Assembly (NCBI GenBank): GCA_031549605.1
Contig: JAVBPM010000034.1
Location: 1 to 56,573 of the forward strand
DNA from: WRAI01 sp031549605
GTDB lineage: Bacteria > Bacillota > Clostridia > Oscillospirales > UBA929
Reading direction: 5' to 3'
DNA: 56,573 bases
Shown: in pieces, positions 42,505 to 50,017 of the stretch
Numbering within the stretch: the stretch's first letter is position 1
How the letters are laid out: each line of letters begins with the position of its first letter
Notes under the pieces: generated by a model
The model's input: only the letters and a program-made list of their open reading frames with translations
The model's database searches: none
Told to the model about the DNA's origin: nothing
Made by a program: the position numbers and the translations under genes

Positions 42505-42727
42505 AGCAAACTAGCACCGGTCAGACAATGGCCGGTGTTCGTCAGGCAATAACGCGGGACAACGGGGAGCGCGTGCAGCAGAAGCTTATTTTGGCGAAAA
42601 GGCAGCGAAAAGGCTAAAGAAACAGGATGATACGCGCGGCGCTGCAACACCTGATTGGCCACCGCTAACCGGAGAAACTATCAGATTTTGCATCCTGACT
42701 GGAACAGATAATATTGGAGGTGAAACT
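42505..42727 (+). other. Non-coding stretch after cysK
   Basis: About 220 bases with no gene. An imperfect hairpin (arms near 42511-42518 and 42530-42537) might weakly terminate cysK transcription; no clear T run follows. Confidence 0.3.
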
Positions 42728-43159
42728 GTGATATCAAATTTTGAATTTGTTGAGATTGTCAAAAGGTACTTTTCTTTTTTGGTTAGCCATTTTTACTATG
42801 AGTTGCTGAATGGCAAACATGCCACCCACAGCATGCTATATGATGTGAGCTATGGCGGCAAAGAAAAGGTTATTTCAATATCATATGAGTTTCCTTCTGA
42901 TTATCTGCAAATAATTATATTCGATTTATTAGATGGAAAATTATCTGACTATGACGACCGCAAACACACTCATTTCCTATCAGAATTTAACAGGGAAATA
43001 TATTCCAACATAACGCAGGATGCAATGCAAAAAAATCACCTCTTTTTTTCACAGCATATACCTCACAGCGATATTGAAAGACGGCTGATAAAACGGGCGA
43101 AAGAGCTACGGTTATATATGTTGCATTCATCATCAACTGCTCAGCGCCCTGATGCTTAA
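42728..43159 (+). CDS. Hypothetical protein in the cysK-flanked insertion
   Basis: The product is 143 residues starting at GTG with TTGGAGGTG upstream. It is A+T-rich compared with its surroundings and has aromatic-rich helices (VKRYFSFLVSHFYYELLNG), then a beta-like segment (KEKVISISYEFPSDYLQIIIFDLLDGK). No membrane segment or signal is present. It is followed by an Imm53-type gene, so it may also be an immunity protein. I recognise no family. Confidence 0.65.
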   Translation: MISNFEFVEIVKRYFSFLVSHFYYELLNGKHATHSMLYDVSYGGKEKVISISYEFPSDYLQIIIFDLLDGKLSDYDDRKHTHFLSEFNREIYSNITQDAMQKNHLFFSQHIPHSDIERRLIKRAKELRLYMLHSSSTAQRPDA

Positions 43160-43207
43160 GGCGCCCAACCGTTAATGAACGTACTAAACAAAAAGGAGGG
43201 TAATAGA

Positions 43208-43525
43208 ATGAGCCTCATCACTTGGTTGGAAGATTGGTACGATTCAAATTGTTATGACGATTGGGAGCAAGAATTCGGTGTCAAAATTTCTACTTTGGGT
43301 ACGGGAGGGTGGTTGGTGCTCATTGATATTATTTATACCGAGTACGAGCACACTCCATTTGATAGTGTATGTATAGATAGAAGCGACGTTGATTGGATTA
43401 GTTGCAGCAAACTCGATGGGGCGCTCAAATGTGCAGGCGGTCCGAAAAATTTGCATGAGTTGCTCCAAATTGTCAAGTGCTGGATGGACGACAACAGACC
43501 GACCGGCCTTAAGTCTGAGAAATAA
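43208..43525 (+). CDS. Imm53-family immunity protein
   Basis: The product is 105 residues; the ATG follows AAAGGAGGG. It matches the Imm53 pattern: WLEDWYDSNCYDDWEQEFGVKISTLGTGGW at the start, RSDVDWISCSKLDG in the middle and CAGGPKNLHELLQIV near the end. Imm53 proteins neutralise toxins of polymorphic toxin systems. No cognate toxin gene is present nearby, so this is an orphan immunity gene, likely protective against toxins of other strains. Confidence 0.75.
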   Translation: MSLITWLEDWYDSNCYDDWEQEFGVKISTLGTGGWLVLIDIIYTEYEHTPFDSVCIDRSDVDWISCSKLDGALKCAGGPKNLHELLQIVKCWMDDNRPTGLKSEK

Positions 43526-43689
43526 CTGCATCTGGCGATAGTGCAACCAGCGGCATTCTCGCCTCGACTACCACCGCCGACGGCAATACCACGACGCTGA
43601 CCTACAGCAATTGCGACTGTGTGACCTCGCAGATGAGTGTCGGTGTCAATGCTTTCGTTTTAAAGGTAGTTTATCCGCTATACTCTTAA
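43525..43689 (+). pseudogene. Fragment of a Thr/Ser-rich secreted-type protein
   Basis: An open stretch of 54 codons without start or ribosome site reads SGDSATSGILASTTTADGN and NTTTLTYSNCDC before a TAA. It looks like the end of an RHS- or Ig-like extracellular protein. It starts right at the Imm53 stop, so it was probably joined by a deletion. Confidence 0.4.
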
Positions 43690-43855
43690 CAGTGCGCCAT
43701 AATCCCCATATGTGTTACTGTGTTGAACATGAATATTGAGAGTTTAGCTTGTTTCTGACACACCCTAGGTAACCGGCTGATTAGCTATAAAAGCACGCAG
43801 ACGGCGCAGTACCGCCACTATCAGGATAATATGCGGATGAGCAAGCGGGTGGGCA

Positions 43856-43985
43856 GTCCGGCGGCGCGGCGCCGCACGCCGCCACCCAAATCGCCCAACA
43901 CCCCGATATGACGGGCAAAATGATTGTTGTGCTGCTGCCCGACACCGGCGAACGCTACCTGTCGGGGCCCGACTTTCTGGTGTAA
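43856..43985 (+). repeat. Second copy of the cysK 3' end
   Basis: These 130 bases align without gaps to 42375-42504 with 12 differences. The encoded peptide is still open to the stop, with only 3 of 42 residues changed. It is not preceded by the rest of cysK. Together with cysK it brackets 1.35 kb with two intact small genes and fragments. Confidence 0.9.
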
Positions 43986-44036
43986 ATAAGAAAACGCGGA
44001 CACGATTGTGCCGCAATATGAAGCGTTGATCATTGA

Positions 44037-44079
44037 CAAAAAGCCCCCTGATGCAGGAACGCAGAACTGCATCAGGGGG
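44037..44079 (-). terminator. Terminator of the ligA-ruvB operon
   Basis: A perfect 13-bp stem (44044-44056 with 44067-44079) is followed on the minus strand by a T run (A residues at 44038-44042). It lies 66 bases after the ruvB stop. Confidence 0.88.
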
Positions 44080-44145
44080 TAATTTATATGTGGGATACAA
44101 TCTCTCTCGTCGGGCAAGCTGTTCCTTTTCTGCTTCTACAATGGC

Positions 44146-45198
44146 TCACTCCATGCTCATTTGGTCGCCGCTGTCAAAGCTCAGTCCCAGGTGTTCGTAA
44201 GCCTTGCGGGTGACGACGCGGCCGCGTGGCGTGCGGTTGAGAAAGCCCATTTGCAGCAGATAGGGCTCGTAGACGTCCTCGATGGTGACCGACTCCTCGT
44301 TGATGGTCGCGGCCAGCGTGTCTAAGCCGACGGGGCCGCCGCCGTAGTTGTCAATCATGGAGCGCAGCATGCGCCGGTCGGTCTCGTCAAGACCCAGCGC
44401 GTCGATTTCCATTTTGCCGAGCGCGTGGTCGGCCACCTCGCGGGTGATGATGCCGCCGCCGACAACCTGTGCGAAGTCGCGCACACGGCGCAGAATGCGG
44501 TTGGCGATACGCGGCGTGCCACGGCTGCGCGACGCGATTTCACGCGCGCCGTCGTCCTCAATGGCGATGGATAAAATGCCCGCCGAGCGCTTGACGATGG
44601 ACATCAGTTCCTCGGCGGTGTACAACTCAAGCCGCTGCACCATGCCGAAACGGGCGCGCAGCGGCGATTGAATTTGACCGGCGCGCGTCGTAGCGCCCAC
44701 CAGTGTAAAGCGCTTGATGGGCATACGGATGGAGCTGGCGCCTTGGCCCTTTTGCAGCACAATGTCAATGACAAAGTCCTCCATGGCCGAGTAGAGAATC
44801 TCCTCGACCGTGCTGTTGAGACGGTGGATTTCATCGATAAAGAGTACGTCATACTCTTGCAGTCCGTTGAGAATGGCGGCCAAATCACCGGCGCGGTCGA
44901 GCACCGGACCCGATGTGGCGCGCATATTGACGCCCATTTCGCGCGCGATGACATGGGCGAGCGATGTTTTGCCCAAACCCGGTGGGCCGTAGAACAGCAC
45001 ATGGTCGAGCGGCTCGTTGCGCATACGCGCCGCCTCGATGTAAATGGAGAGGTTTTCCTTGGTTTTACCCTGCCCGATAAAATCCTTCAGCGACTGCGGG
45101 CGCAACGATAAATCGCTCTCCTCATGCGCGTTTTCGCGCGTGTTGAGCAGCCGTTCTTCCTCGTATAGCTCGTCGTGTTCGTCAAAATCAATGCCCAC
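44146..45198 (-). CDS. ruvB: Holliday junction branch migration helicase RuvB
   Basis: The product is 350 residues, GTG start after AGGGA. It drives branch migration with RuvA at Holliday junctions. Signatures: LRPQSLKDFIGQ, Walker A GPPGLGKTS, Walker B FIDEIHRLN, sensor GATTRAGQIQSPLRARFG, and the C-terminal winged helix with GFLNRTPRGRVVT. It lies 9 bases after ligA; ruvA and ruvC are not in the window. Confidence 0.97.
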   Translation of the reverse strand: MGIDFDEHDELYEEERLLNTRENAHEESDLSLRPQSLKDFIGQGKTKENLSIYIEAARMRNEPLDHVLFYGPPGLGKTSLAHVIAREMGVNMRATSGPVLDRAGDLAAILNGLQEYDVLFIDEIHRLNSTVEEILYSAMEDFVIDIVLQKGQGASSIRMPIKRFTLVGATTRAGQIQSPLRARFGMVQRLELYTAEELMSIVKRSAGILSIAIEDDGAREIASRSRGTPRIANRILRRVRDFAQVVGGGIITREVADHALGKMEIDALGLDETDRRMLRSMIDNYGGGPVGLDTLAATINEESVTIEDVYEPYLLQMGFLNRTPRGRVVTRKAYEHLGLSFDSGDQMSME

Positions 45199-45207
45199 GC
45201 TTGTCCC

Positions 45208-47199
45208 TCATTCCTGCGGCGACTTTTCACCTATCATAGCATACAACTCGTCCAATGCCAACACCGGCACGTTGAGCTTAACGGCCTTGTCGAGCTTGGA
45301 GCCGGCGTCCTCACCGGCCAGCACGTAGTCGGTTTTCTTGGATACCGAGCTGGCCGTCTGGCCACCGTGCGCCAAAATCAGCGCCTGTGCCTCCTCGCGC
45401 GACAGACCCGCCAGCTTGCCGGTGACCACGATGGTCTTGCCGGCCAGTGCGTCGCTGCGCTGTGTTTTGGGCTGCGTGGTGTCAACAGCGGCGGCGGTGA
45501 GCGCCGCCAGCAGCTGTTGTGAGGCGGGCTGTTGCAGCCAGTTGGCCAACGATTCGGCGATAACCGGCCCGACGTCGCGCACCTGTTTCAGCTCGTCTAG
45601 CGGCGCTTGTTGCAGCGCGTCAAGGCTGCCATAGCGCTCGGCCAGTACGCGCGCCGCCTTTTGTCCGACGTTGGGTACACCGAGCGCAAACAGCAGACGC
45701 GCCAAGCCGCGTGATTTGGAATTGTCAATACTGGCAACAAGGTTTTCAGCCGACTTGCGACCCCAGCGGGGCAGTGCTTCCAATTGCTCGGCGGAAAGGC
45801 TGTACAGGTCGGCGGGGCTAAGTAGCAGACCGTTGTCGACCAATATCTCGACAGCGGCGGGTCCGCAGCCCTCGATGTCCATGGCGTCACGGGCGGCAAA
45901 GTGCGTCAGCCGCCGCAACCGCTGTGCCGGACAGGCGGCGTTGGTGCAGCGCGTGGCCGCCTCGTCGTTGAGCCGCGCCACCGGCTCATGGCAGGCGGGG
46001 CAGATGGTGGGAAAGACATAGGGCGCGCTGTTGGCAGCGCGTTTTTCTGGCACCACCGACAGGATTTCGGGGATGATTTCACCCGCTTTGCGCACCACGA
46101 CGGTGTCGCCAATGCGGATGTCCTTGTCGGCGATGAAATCGGCGTTGTGCAGGCTGGCGCTGGTCACGGTGGTGCCCGCCAACCGCACGGCCTTGAGTGT
46201 CGCTTTGGGCGTCAGTACGCCGGTGCGGCCCACCTGAATGGTGATGGCCTCCAGCACTGTCTCTTTTTCCTCGGGCGGAAATTTATAGGCGGCCGCCCAG
46301 CGCGGCGCCTTGGCTGTCTTGCCCAGCTGCTTGCGCTGGGCGAGGCTGTTGATTTTCAGCACCGCGCCGTCGATGTCAAAGGGGTAGGCGTCGCGGCGCG
46401 CGCCCAGCGCCAACACGGCGTCGTAGGCGGCGTTGATGTCGTCGTAGCACTCGGGTGTTACGCTGGGAAAGCCCCACTGCGCCAATTGGCTGAGGCAGTA
46501 GAGGTGCGTGTCGGGCAGCGGCGCGTCCATGCGCTGAATGTTGTAGACGATAACGGCCAGTCGGCGCTCGGCCGTGACGGTCGGGTCAAGCTGACGCAGC
46601 GAACCGGCGGCGGCGTTGCGGCAGTTGGCCAGCAGCGGCTGTTCGTTTTGCTCGCGTTCGGCGTTGAGCTGAGCGAAAACGGCCTTGGGCATATAGACCT
46701 CGCCGCGCACGATTAACAGGCCGTCAGGCGCGTCAGTTAGCGTTTGCGGCAGGTTTTGGATGGTGAGCAGGTTGTGGGTCACGTCCTCGCCGACGCGGCC
46801 GTCGCCGCGCGTGGCGCCTTGGATAAAGGCGCCGTCGCGGTAGAGCAGCGCCACGGCCAACCCGTCGATTTTGGGCTCGAGGACGTAGCACGGCGGCTCG
46901 ACCAGCGCCTCGCGGCAACGGATGTCGAAATCAACTAGCTCGCCCAGGGAAAAAACGTCGTTAAGGCTGTCAAGCGGCACCTCGTGACTCACCGGCGCAA
47001 AGGCGGTGCTGGCGTGGCCACCCACCTTCTGCGTAGGCGAGTCGGGTGTTATCAATGCAGGGTTGGCCGCCTCCAGCTCGCGCAGGCGGCGCAGTTTGGC
47101 GTCGTATTCAGCGTCCGATATTTCGGGGGCGTCGTTGTCGTAATACAGGCGGCTGTGGCGTTCCAGCTCCTGCCGCAGCTGCAAAATTTCGTTGTCCAT
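45208..47199 (-). CDS. ligA: NAD-dependent DNA ligase
   Basis: The product is 663 residues, starting at the second of two ATGs, 6 bases after AGGGGG. The adenylation domain has active-site K110 (EPKIDGLA), then ATRGDGRVGEDVT. A four-Cys zinc finger follows (CPACHEP...CTNAACPAQ), then HhH repeats and a C-terminal BRCT domain (GKTIVVTGKLAGLSREEAQ). It seals nicks in replication and repair, and is transcribed with ruvB from a good promoter. Confidence 0.97.
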   Translation of the reverse strand: MDNEILQLRQELERHSRLYYDNDAPEISDAEYDAKLRRLRELEAANPALITPDSPTQKVGGHASTAFAPVSHEVPLDSLNDVFSLGELVDFDIRCREALVEPPCYVLEPKIDGLAVALLYRDGAFIQGATRGDGRVGEDVTHNLLTIQNLPQTLTDAPDGLLIVRGEVYMPKAVFAQLNAEREQNEQPLLANCRNAAAGSLRQLDPTVTAERRLAVIVYNIQRMDAPLPDTHLYCLSQLAQWGFPSVTPECYDDINAAYDAVLALGARRDAYPFDIDGAVLKINSLAQRKQLGKTAKAPRWAAAYKFPPEEKETVLEAITIQVGRTGVLTPKATLKAVRLAGTTVTSASLHNADFIADKDIRIGDTVVVRKAGEIIPEILSVVPEKRAANSAPYVFPTICPACHEPVARLNDEAATRCTNAACPAQRLRRLTHFAARDAMDIEGCGPAAVEILVDNGLLLSPADLYSLSAEQLEALPRWGRKSAENLVASIDNSKSRGLARLLFALGVPNVGQKAARVLAERYGSLDALQQAPLDELKQVRDVGPVIAESLANWLQQPASQQLLAALTAAAVDTTQPKTQRSDALAGKTIVVTGKLAGLSREEAQALILAHGGQTASSVSKKTDYVLAGEDAGSKLDKAVKLNVPVLALDELYAMIGEKSPQE

Positions 47200-47220
47200 G
47201 ACCATCCCCCTCGTTGCCTG

Positions 47221-47250
47221 AGTTTACCATAAACGACAAGTTTATGTCAA
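47221..47250 (-). promoter_or_regulatory. Promoter of ligA-ruvB
   Basis: Minus strand: TTGACA (47250-47245), 18-base spacer, TAAACT (47226-47221). The -35 contains the stop codon of spmB. Confidence 0.75.
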
Positions 47251-47765
47251 CCAAAACAGCGCACAAAGAAGGCGGCGGCCGTCATGCCGACTAAATCAGC
47301 CAACAGTGCTACCGGCAAGGCGTAGCGAGCGCGGCTGACCCCGGCGCCGCCGAGGTAGACGGTCAGCGTGTAGAAGGTGGTTTCGGTCGAGCCGAGCATA
47401 ACGGCTGCCGTGCGACCGGCGATGCTGTCCACGCCGCTGCTACGCATAATGTCGGCGCCCAGCGCCAGCGCGCCGCTGCCCGAAAAGGGACGCAGCAGCA
47501 CCAGCGGCGCACACTCGGCCGGAATGCCCAGTCGGCTAAACAGCGGCGCCAGCACGCCGGTCAGCCAGTCGAGAAAGCCGCTGGAGCGCAGCATACCGAT
47601 GGCGGCCAGCAGCATGATGAGCGCGGGTACGATGTTGAGCAACACGCGCAGTCCCTCGGCGGCGCCGGAGACTAGGCTGCCATAGACGTCAATGCGCTTG
47701 GCCAGTCCGTGCAGCGCCACGGCGAGCAGGATGGCGGGCACGGTCAGCGAGCCAACGAGCGTCAT
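47247..47765 (-). CDS. spmB: Spore maturation protein B
   Basis: The product is 172 residues, starting at the ATG overlapping the spmA stop (ATGA). Several hydrophobic helices belong to the nucleoside-transporter-gate family; PFSGSGALALGADIM and STETTFYTLTVYLGG are SpmB signatures. With SpmA it is needed for spore core dehydration in Bacillus. Presence argues the organism forms endospores. Confidence 0.93.
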   Translation of the reverse strand: MTLVGSLTVPAILLAVALHGLAKRIDVYGSLVSGAAEGLRVLLNIVPALIMLLAAIGMLRSSGFLDWLTGVLAPLFSRLGIPAECAPLVLLRPFSGSGALALGADIMRSSGVDSIAGRTAAVMLGSTETTFYTLTVYLGGAGVSRARYALPVALLADLVGMTAAAFFVRCFG

Positions 47766-48349
47766 GGCGCCGCCCTGCCCTTGCGTTGCAGCAGCTTGAT
47801 AAGCGTGACGCCCAGTACAACAGCGCACAGCGACGACAGCCAGACGGCGGGCAGTATGTCAAAGGGAGCCGCCGAGCCGAGCGATGCGCGCAGACCGCCG
47901 ACGGTGGCGGGTATCAGCTGGATGCTGGCGGTGTTGAGCACCAGTAGTGTCGCCAGGTCGGGACAGGCGAGGTTGCCGCCGCCGTTGAGCGCTTGCAGTC
48001 GCTTGGCGGCACGCACGCCCGACGGCGTGGCGGCATTGCCCAGCCCCAGCAGATTGGCCGACACGTTGGCGCTGATGGCCTGCATGGCCTCGGTGTCGCG
48101 ACGCGCCGATGGAAAAAGCCGTCCCAGTATCGGCCTGAGCAGCCGCGACAGCCCGTCGGCCAGCCCCGACGCGCGCATGACGGCCATGACGCCCGACCAC
48201 AGGCAGAGCACACCGGCCATCGACAGGCACAGCTCGACCGCCTGCGCCGCACCGTCAAAGGCACCCTTGGCCACCGCGTCGACACGTCCGGTCAGCAGCG
48301 CGTAGCCCAACGACAGCGCCACCATGGCCGTCCAGACCCATGAAAGCAT
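47762..48349 (-). CDS. spmA: Spore maturation protein A
   Basis: The product is 195 residues, with hydrophobic helices throughout and the SpmA/gate-domain signature SANVSANLLGLGNAATPSGVRAAK split around residues 93-116. It starts MLSWVWTAMV. The start has no strong ribosome site visible. It is coupled to spmB by an ATGA overlap. No good promoter is seen in the short gap behind the abrB terminator. Confidence 0.93.
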   Translation of the reverse strand: MLSWVWTAMVALSLGYALLTGRVDAVAKGAFDGAAQAVELCLSMAGVLCLWSGVMAVMRASGLADGLSRLLRPILGRLFPSARRDTEAMQAISANVSANLLGLGNAATPSGVRAAKRLQALNGGGNLACPDLATLLVLNTASIQLIPATVGGLRASLGSAAPFDILPAVWLSSLCAVVLGVTLIKLLQRKGRAAP

Positions 48350-48352
48350 AGC

Positions 48353-48396
48353 AAAAGCCCCCTATCGGTCAAGCATATGCGCGACCGATGGGGGGC
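48353..48396 (-). terminator. Terminator of the abrB-type gene
   Basis: A 14-bp stem (48357-48370 with 48383-48396; one G-U pair), with TTTT following on the minus strand. Confidence 0.85.
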
Positions 48397-48419
48397 ATGA
48401 CTTTGGGGCTAGTCGGGGG

Positions 48420-48680
48420 TCAAGTCGCGGACACCTTCCCGCGCTTGATCTCGTACAAGCACTCAGCGCAGACGGCACGGCCTTTGAACTCAGTCAGGCG
48501 GTTGTCGGCGCGGCAACAGAATAGACAGCAAGGCACATTTTTAACCAAGAGGATGCCGCCTAGGTACTCCAATACCTGTAGTTCATCGCCTTCGTTTAGA
48601 TTGAGGCGTTGGCGCAACGCGCTGGGCAGAACAACACGTCCCAATGCGTCAATTTTGCGCCCTATTACGCGTTGGCTCAT
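48420..48680 (-). CDS. AbrB-family transition regulator with zinc-ribbon-like tail
   Basis: The product is 86 residues with GGAGGGC before the ATG. The N-terminal SpoVT/AbrB swapped-hairpin domain shows GRKIDALGRVVLPSALR and LNEGDELQVLEYLGGILLVKN. The C-terminus has two CxxC pairs (C52-C55, C71-C74) around EFKGRAVC, which could bind zinc. This fused form occurs in Clostridia. It is divergent from an Xre gene across a promoter region with inverted repeats. Confidence 0.9.
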   Translation of the reverse strand: MSQRVIGRKIDALGRVVLPSALRQRLNLNEGDELQVLEYLGGILLVKNVPCCLFCCRADNRLTEFKGRAVCAECLYEIKRGKVSAT

Positions 48681-48729
48681 GGGTGCCCTCCATGACTGTA
48701 TTTTTAGTAAACATTATCGAGTAATAGCT

Positions 48730-48810
48730 ATTTATAGATTACCATATAATCCGAGATATATCAATAGTTGGTTTCGTATTGGCTTGGCTATTTGTAGTAT
48801 ATCTATAAAT
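48730..48810. promoter_or_regulatory. Divergent promoter region with inverted ATTTATAGAT repeats
   Basis: ATTTATAGAT (48730-48739) and its complement ATCTATAAAT (48801-48810) face each other; the second also pairs with ATTTGTAG (48790-48797) to form a local palindrome just before the Xre ribosome site. A minus-strand TTGATA/TAATCT pair with 17-base spacing could drive abrB. The palindromes are candidate operators of the Xre protein. Confidence 0.6.
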
Positions 48811-48823
48811 GGAGGTGGTCAAG

Positions 48824-49159
48824 ATGTCGGATATTGCGCGCATTGTGGGCGAACGCATCCGCGGCTGTCGTGAAGCCAAGGGTCTTAGTCAAGAAGGCTT
48901 GGGCGAGCTGGCCGGGTTGCACGGCAAGTACATCGGCCAGCTGGAGCGCGGGGAGAAGAATGCCACGATTAAGAGCGTGGAGAAGGTGGCGCGGGCGCTG
49001 CGCTTACCGTTGGAGACGCTGTTTGCCAACATCGTGGCGGGTGACGGCGGCTCGACGACGGCGCAGGCCTGCTACAACTTGATTGTGCTGCAATCGGAAA
49101 AGGAGCAGCGGGCTATTCTTGACCTTGTCAAAAAGGCCATTGACTTCAAGCGCTTGTGA
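48824..49159 (+). CDS. Xre-family helix-turn-helix regulator
   Basis: The product is 111 residues; the ATG follows GGAGGTGG. The HTH has GERIRGCREAKGLSQEGLGELAGLHGKYIGQLERG, with the usual NATIKSVEKVARALRLPLETLF. The C-terminal ~35 residues form a helix (EKEQRAILDLVKKAI) for dimerisation. It resembles SinR-type regulators of Clostridia. It faces an AbrB-type gene, so the two may regulate a growth transition together (inference). Confidence 0.93.
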   Translation: MSDIARIVGERIRGCREAKGLSQEGLGELAGLHGKYIGQLERGEKNATIKSVEKVARALRLPLETLFANIVAGDGGSTTAQACYNLIVLQSEKEQRAILDLVKKAIDFKRL

Positions 49160-49168
49160 GCGCGCGAT

Positions 49169-49197
49169 TTGACAGGGAGCGGCGCCTGTGCTAGAGT
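49169..49197 (+). promoter_or_regulatory. Promoter of the lipoprotein gene
   Basis: TTGACA (49169-49174), 17-base spacer, TAGAGT (49192-49197). It matches the promoter at 49850 at 23 of 29 positions. Confidence 0.75.
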
Positions 49198-49280
49198 GTA
49201 CTGCGTCGCGCGGCGGCATGGTTTGTACTGCGTGTCATAGCCATCGCGCTGATGAAAAAATTGATTTGGGGGAGCACACT

Positions 49281-49826
49281 TTGAAGAAAGTTCTGTCACT
49301 CGCGCTTGTCCTTACCTTGGCGCTTTCACTGTTGGCTGCTTGCAGCAGCACGGCCAACCAAGATGAGCCGAAGGGCAACGCCAAGGGCGACGGCTATGAT
49401 AAGTTCAGCCAGCTGAAAATCGGCATGACCGAAAGTGAGGTCAACGCCATTTTGGGTGAGCCGACCAGGGTCGATAAAGCCTATTACTACTACACTGTCA
49501 CCGTAAACGGAAAAGATGCCGAGGTAGAGGTGTGGATCAACACGACAAGCGGTTTGGTGACGTATCTAAGCGGCACGTTTGATGAATCCGAGTATCGGGC
49601 GGCGTTTGCCGACAACGAGACGGACCTTTCCAAGGTCAACGGCTTGGAAACCGAAGAAATCAATACATATGACGCCTGTGTCAGCGCCTTCAAAACACCG
49701 GGGTACTTACTGAATGTTGATGAGGATGGCGAAAAGCAGTATTTATGGGTCGATGCCACCGACGGCTATATGCGCGTTACGTTTAGAGCCGACGGCAGTG
49801 TGAAAACATACGGCGGCGTTTGCTGA
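49281..49826 (+). CDS. Lipoprotein with SmpA/OmlA-like (BamE-like) domain
   Basis: The product is 181 residues, starting at TTG after GGGGGAG; the signal peptide MKKVLSLALVLTLALSLLAAC ends in a lipobox (LAAC; split here as LSLL-AAC). The mature part begins with a charged linker, then the SmpA/OmlA pattern FSQLKIGMTESEVNAILGEPTRVD and a beta-rich segment. A second beta-rich part (residues ~130-180) may be another half-domain. It is anchored on the outer face of the membrane. Role unknown; the next gene, behind a near-copy of its promoter, is a metal exporter. Confidence 0.85.
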   Translation: MKKVLSLALVLTLALSLLAACSSTANQDEPKGNAKGDGYDKFSQLKIGMTESEVNAILGEPTRVDKAYYYYTVTVNGKDAEVEVWINTTSGLVTYLSGTFDESEYRAAFADNETDLSKVNGLETEEINTYDACVSAFKTPGYLLNVDEDGEKQYLWVDATDGYMRVTFRADGSVKTYGGVC

Positions 49827-49849
49827 TTTTGTGCACGGTCGAGCACATC

Positions 49850-49878
49850 TTGACAGGGTGCGGCGCATATGCTATAAG
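49850..49878 (+). promoter_or_regulatory. Promoter of the CDF exporter transcript
   Basis: TTGACA (49850-49855), 17-base spacer, TATAAG (49873-49878), just upstream of the candidate riboswitch. Confidence 0.82.
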
Positions 49879-49884
49879 TGAAGC

Positions 49885-50003
49885 GTGATTGAAAATTGCA
49901 TGCACTGATCAGGCGACGGATTGGCCGTGAAGCCGGGCCGCATGGGCGGCAGCAGAAGAAATTTTTCTGCGGGACAGTTTACCACTGTCCCGCAGATTTT
50001 TTT
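49885..50003 (+). ncRNA. Candidate NiCo (czcD-type) riboswitch with terminator platform
   Basis: The leader of the CDF metal-exporter gene contains AGGCGAC (49911-49917), GGGCGGCAGCAG (49944-49955) and GCGGGACAG (49969-49977), blocks that I associate with the NiCo RNA found upstream of CDF genes. The last block is also the left arm of a perfect terminator stem (49966-49977 with 49985-49996) followed by seven T. Metal binding to the aptamer would hide this arm and allow transcription. Identification is by memory of the motif and by the gene context; a covariance-model search would settle it. Confidence 0.75.
49966..50003 (+). terminator. Terminator of the candidate riboswitch
   Basis: A 12-bp stem (49966-49977 with 49985-49996), 7-base loop and TTTTTTT (49997-50003), 14 bases before the start codon of the exporter gene. 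Confidence 0.9.
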
Positions 50004-50017
50004 ATGGAGGGGTTGGC

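Noticed and set aside
43780..43985. Intact gene across the second cysK 3' end
   Set aside because: The open frame there reads the repeat out of frame and has neither ribosome site nor domain; the region is a relic.
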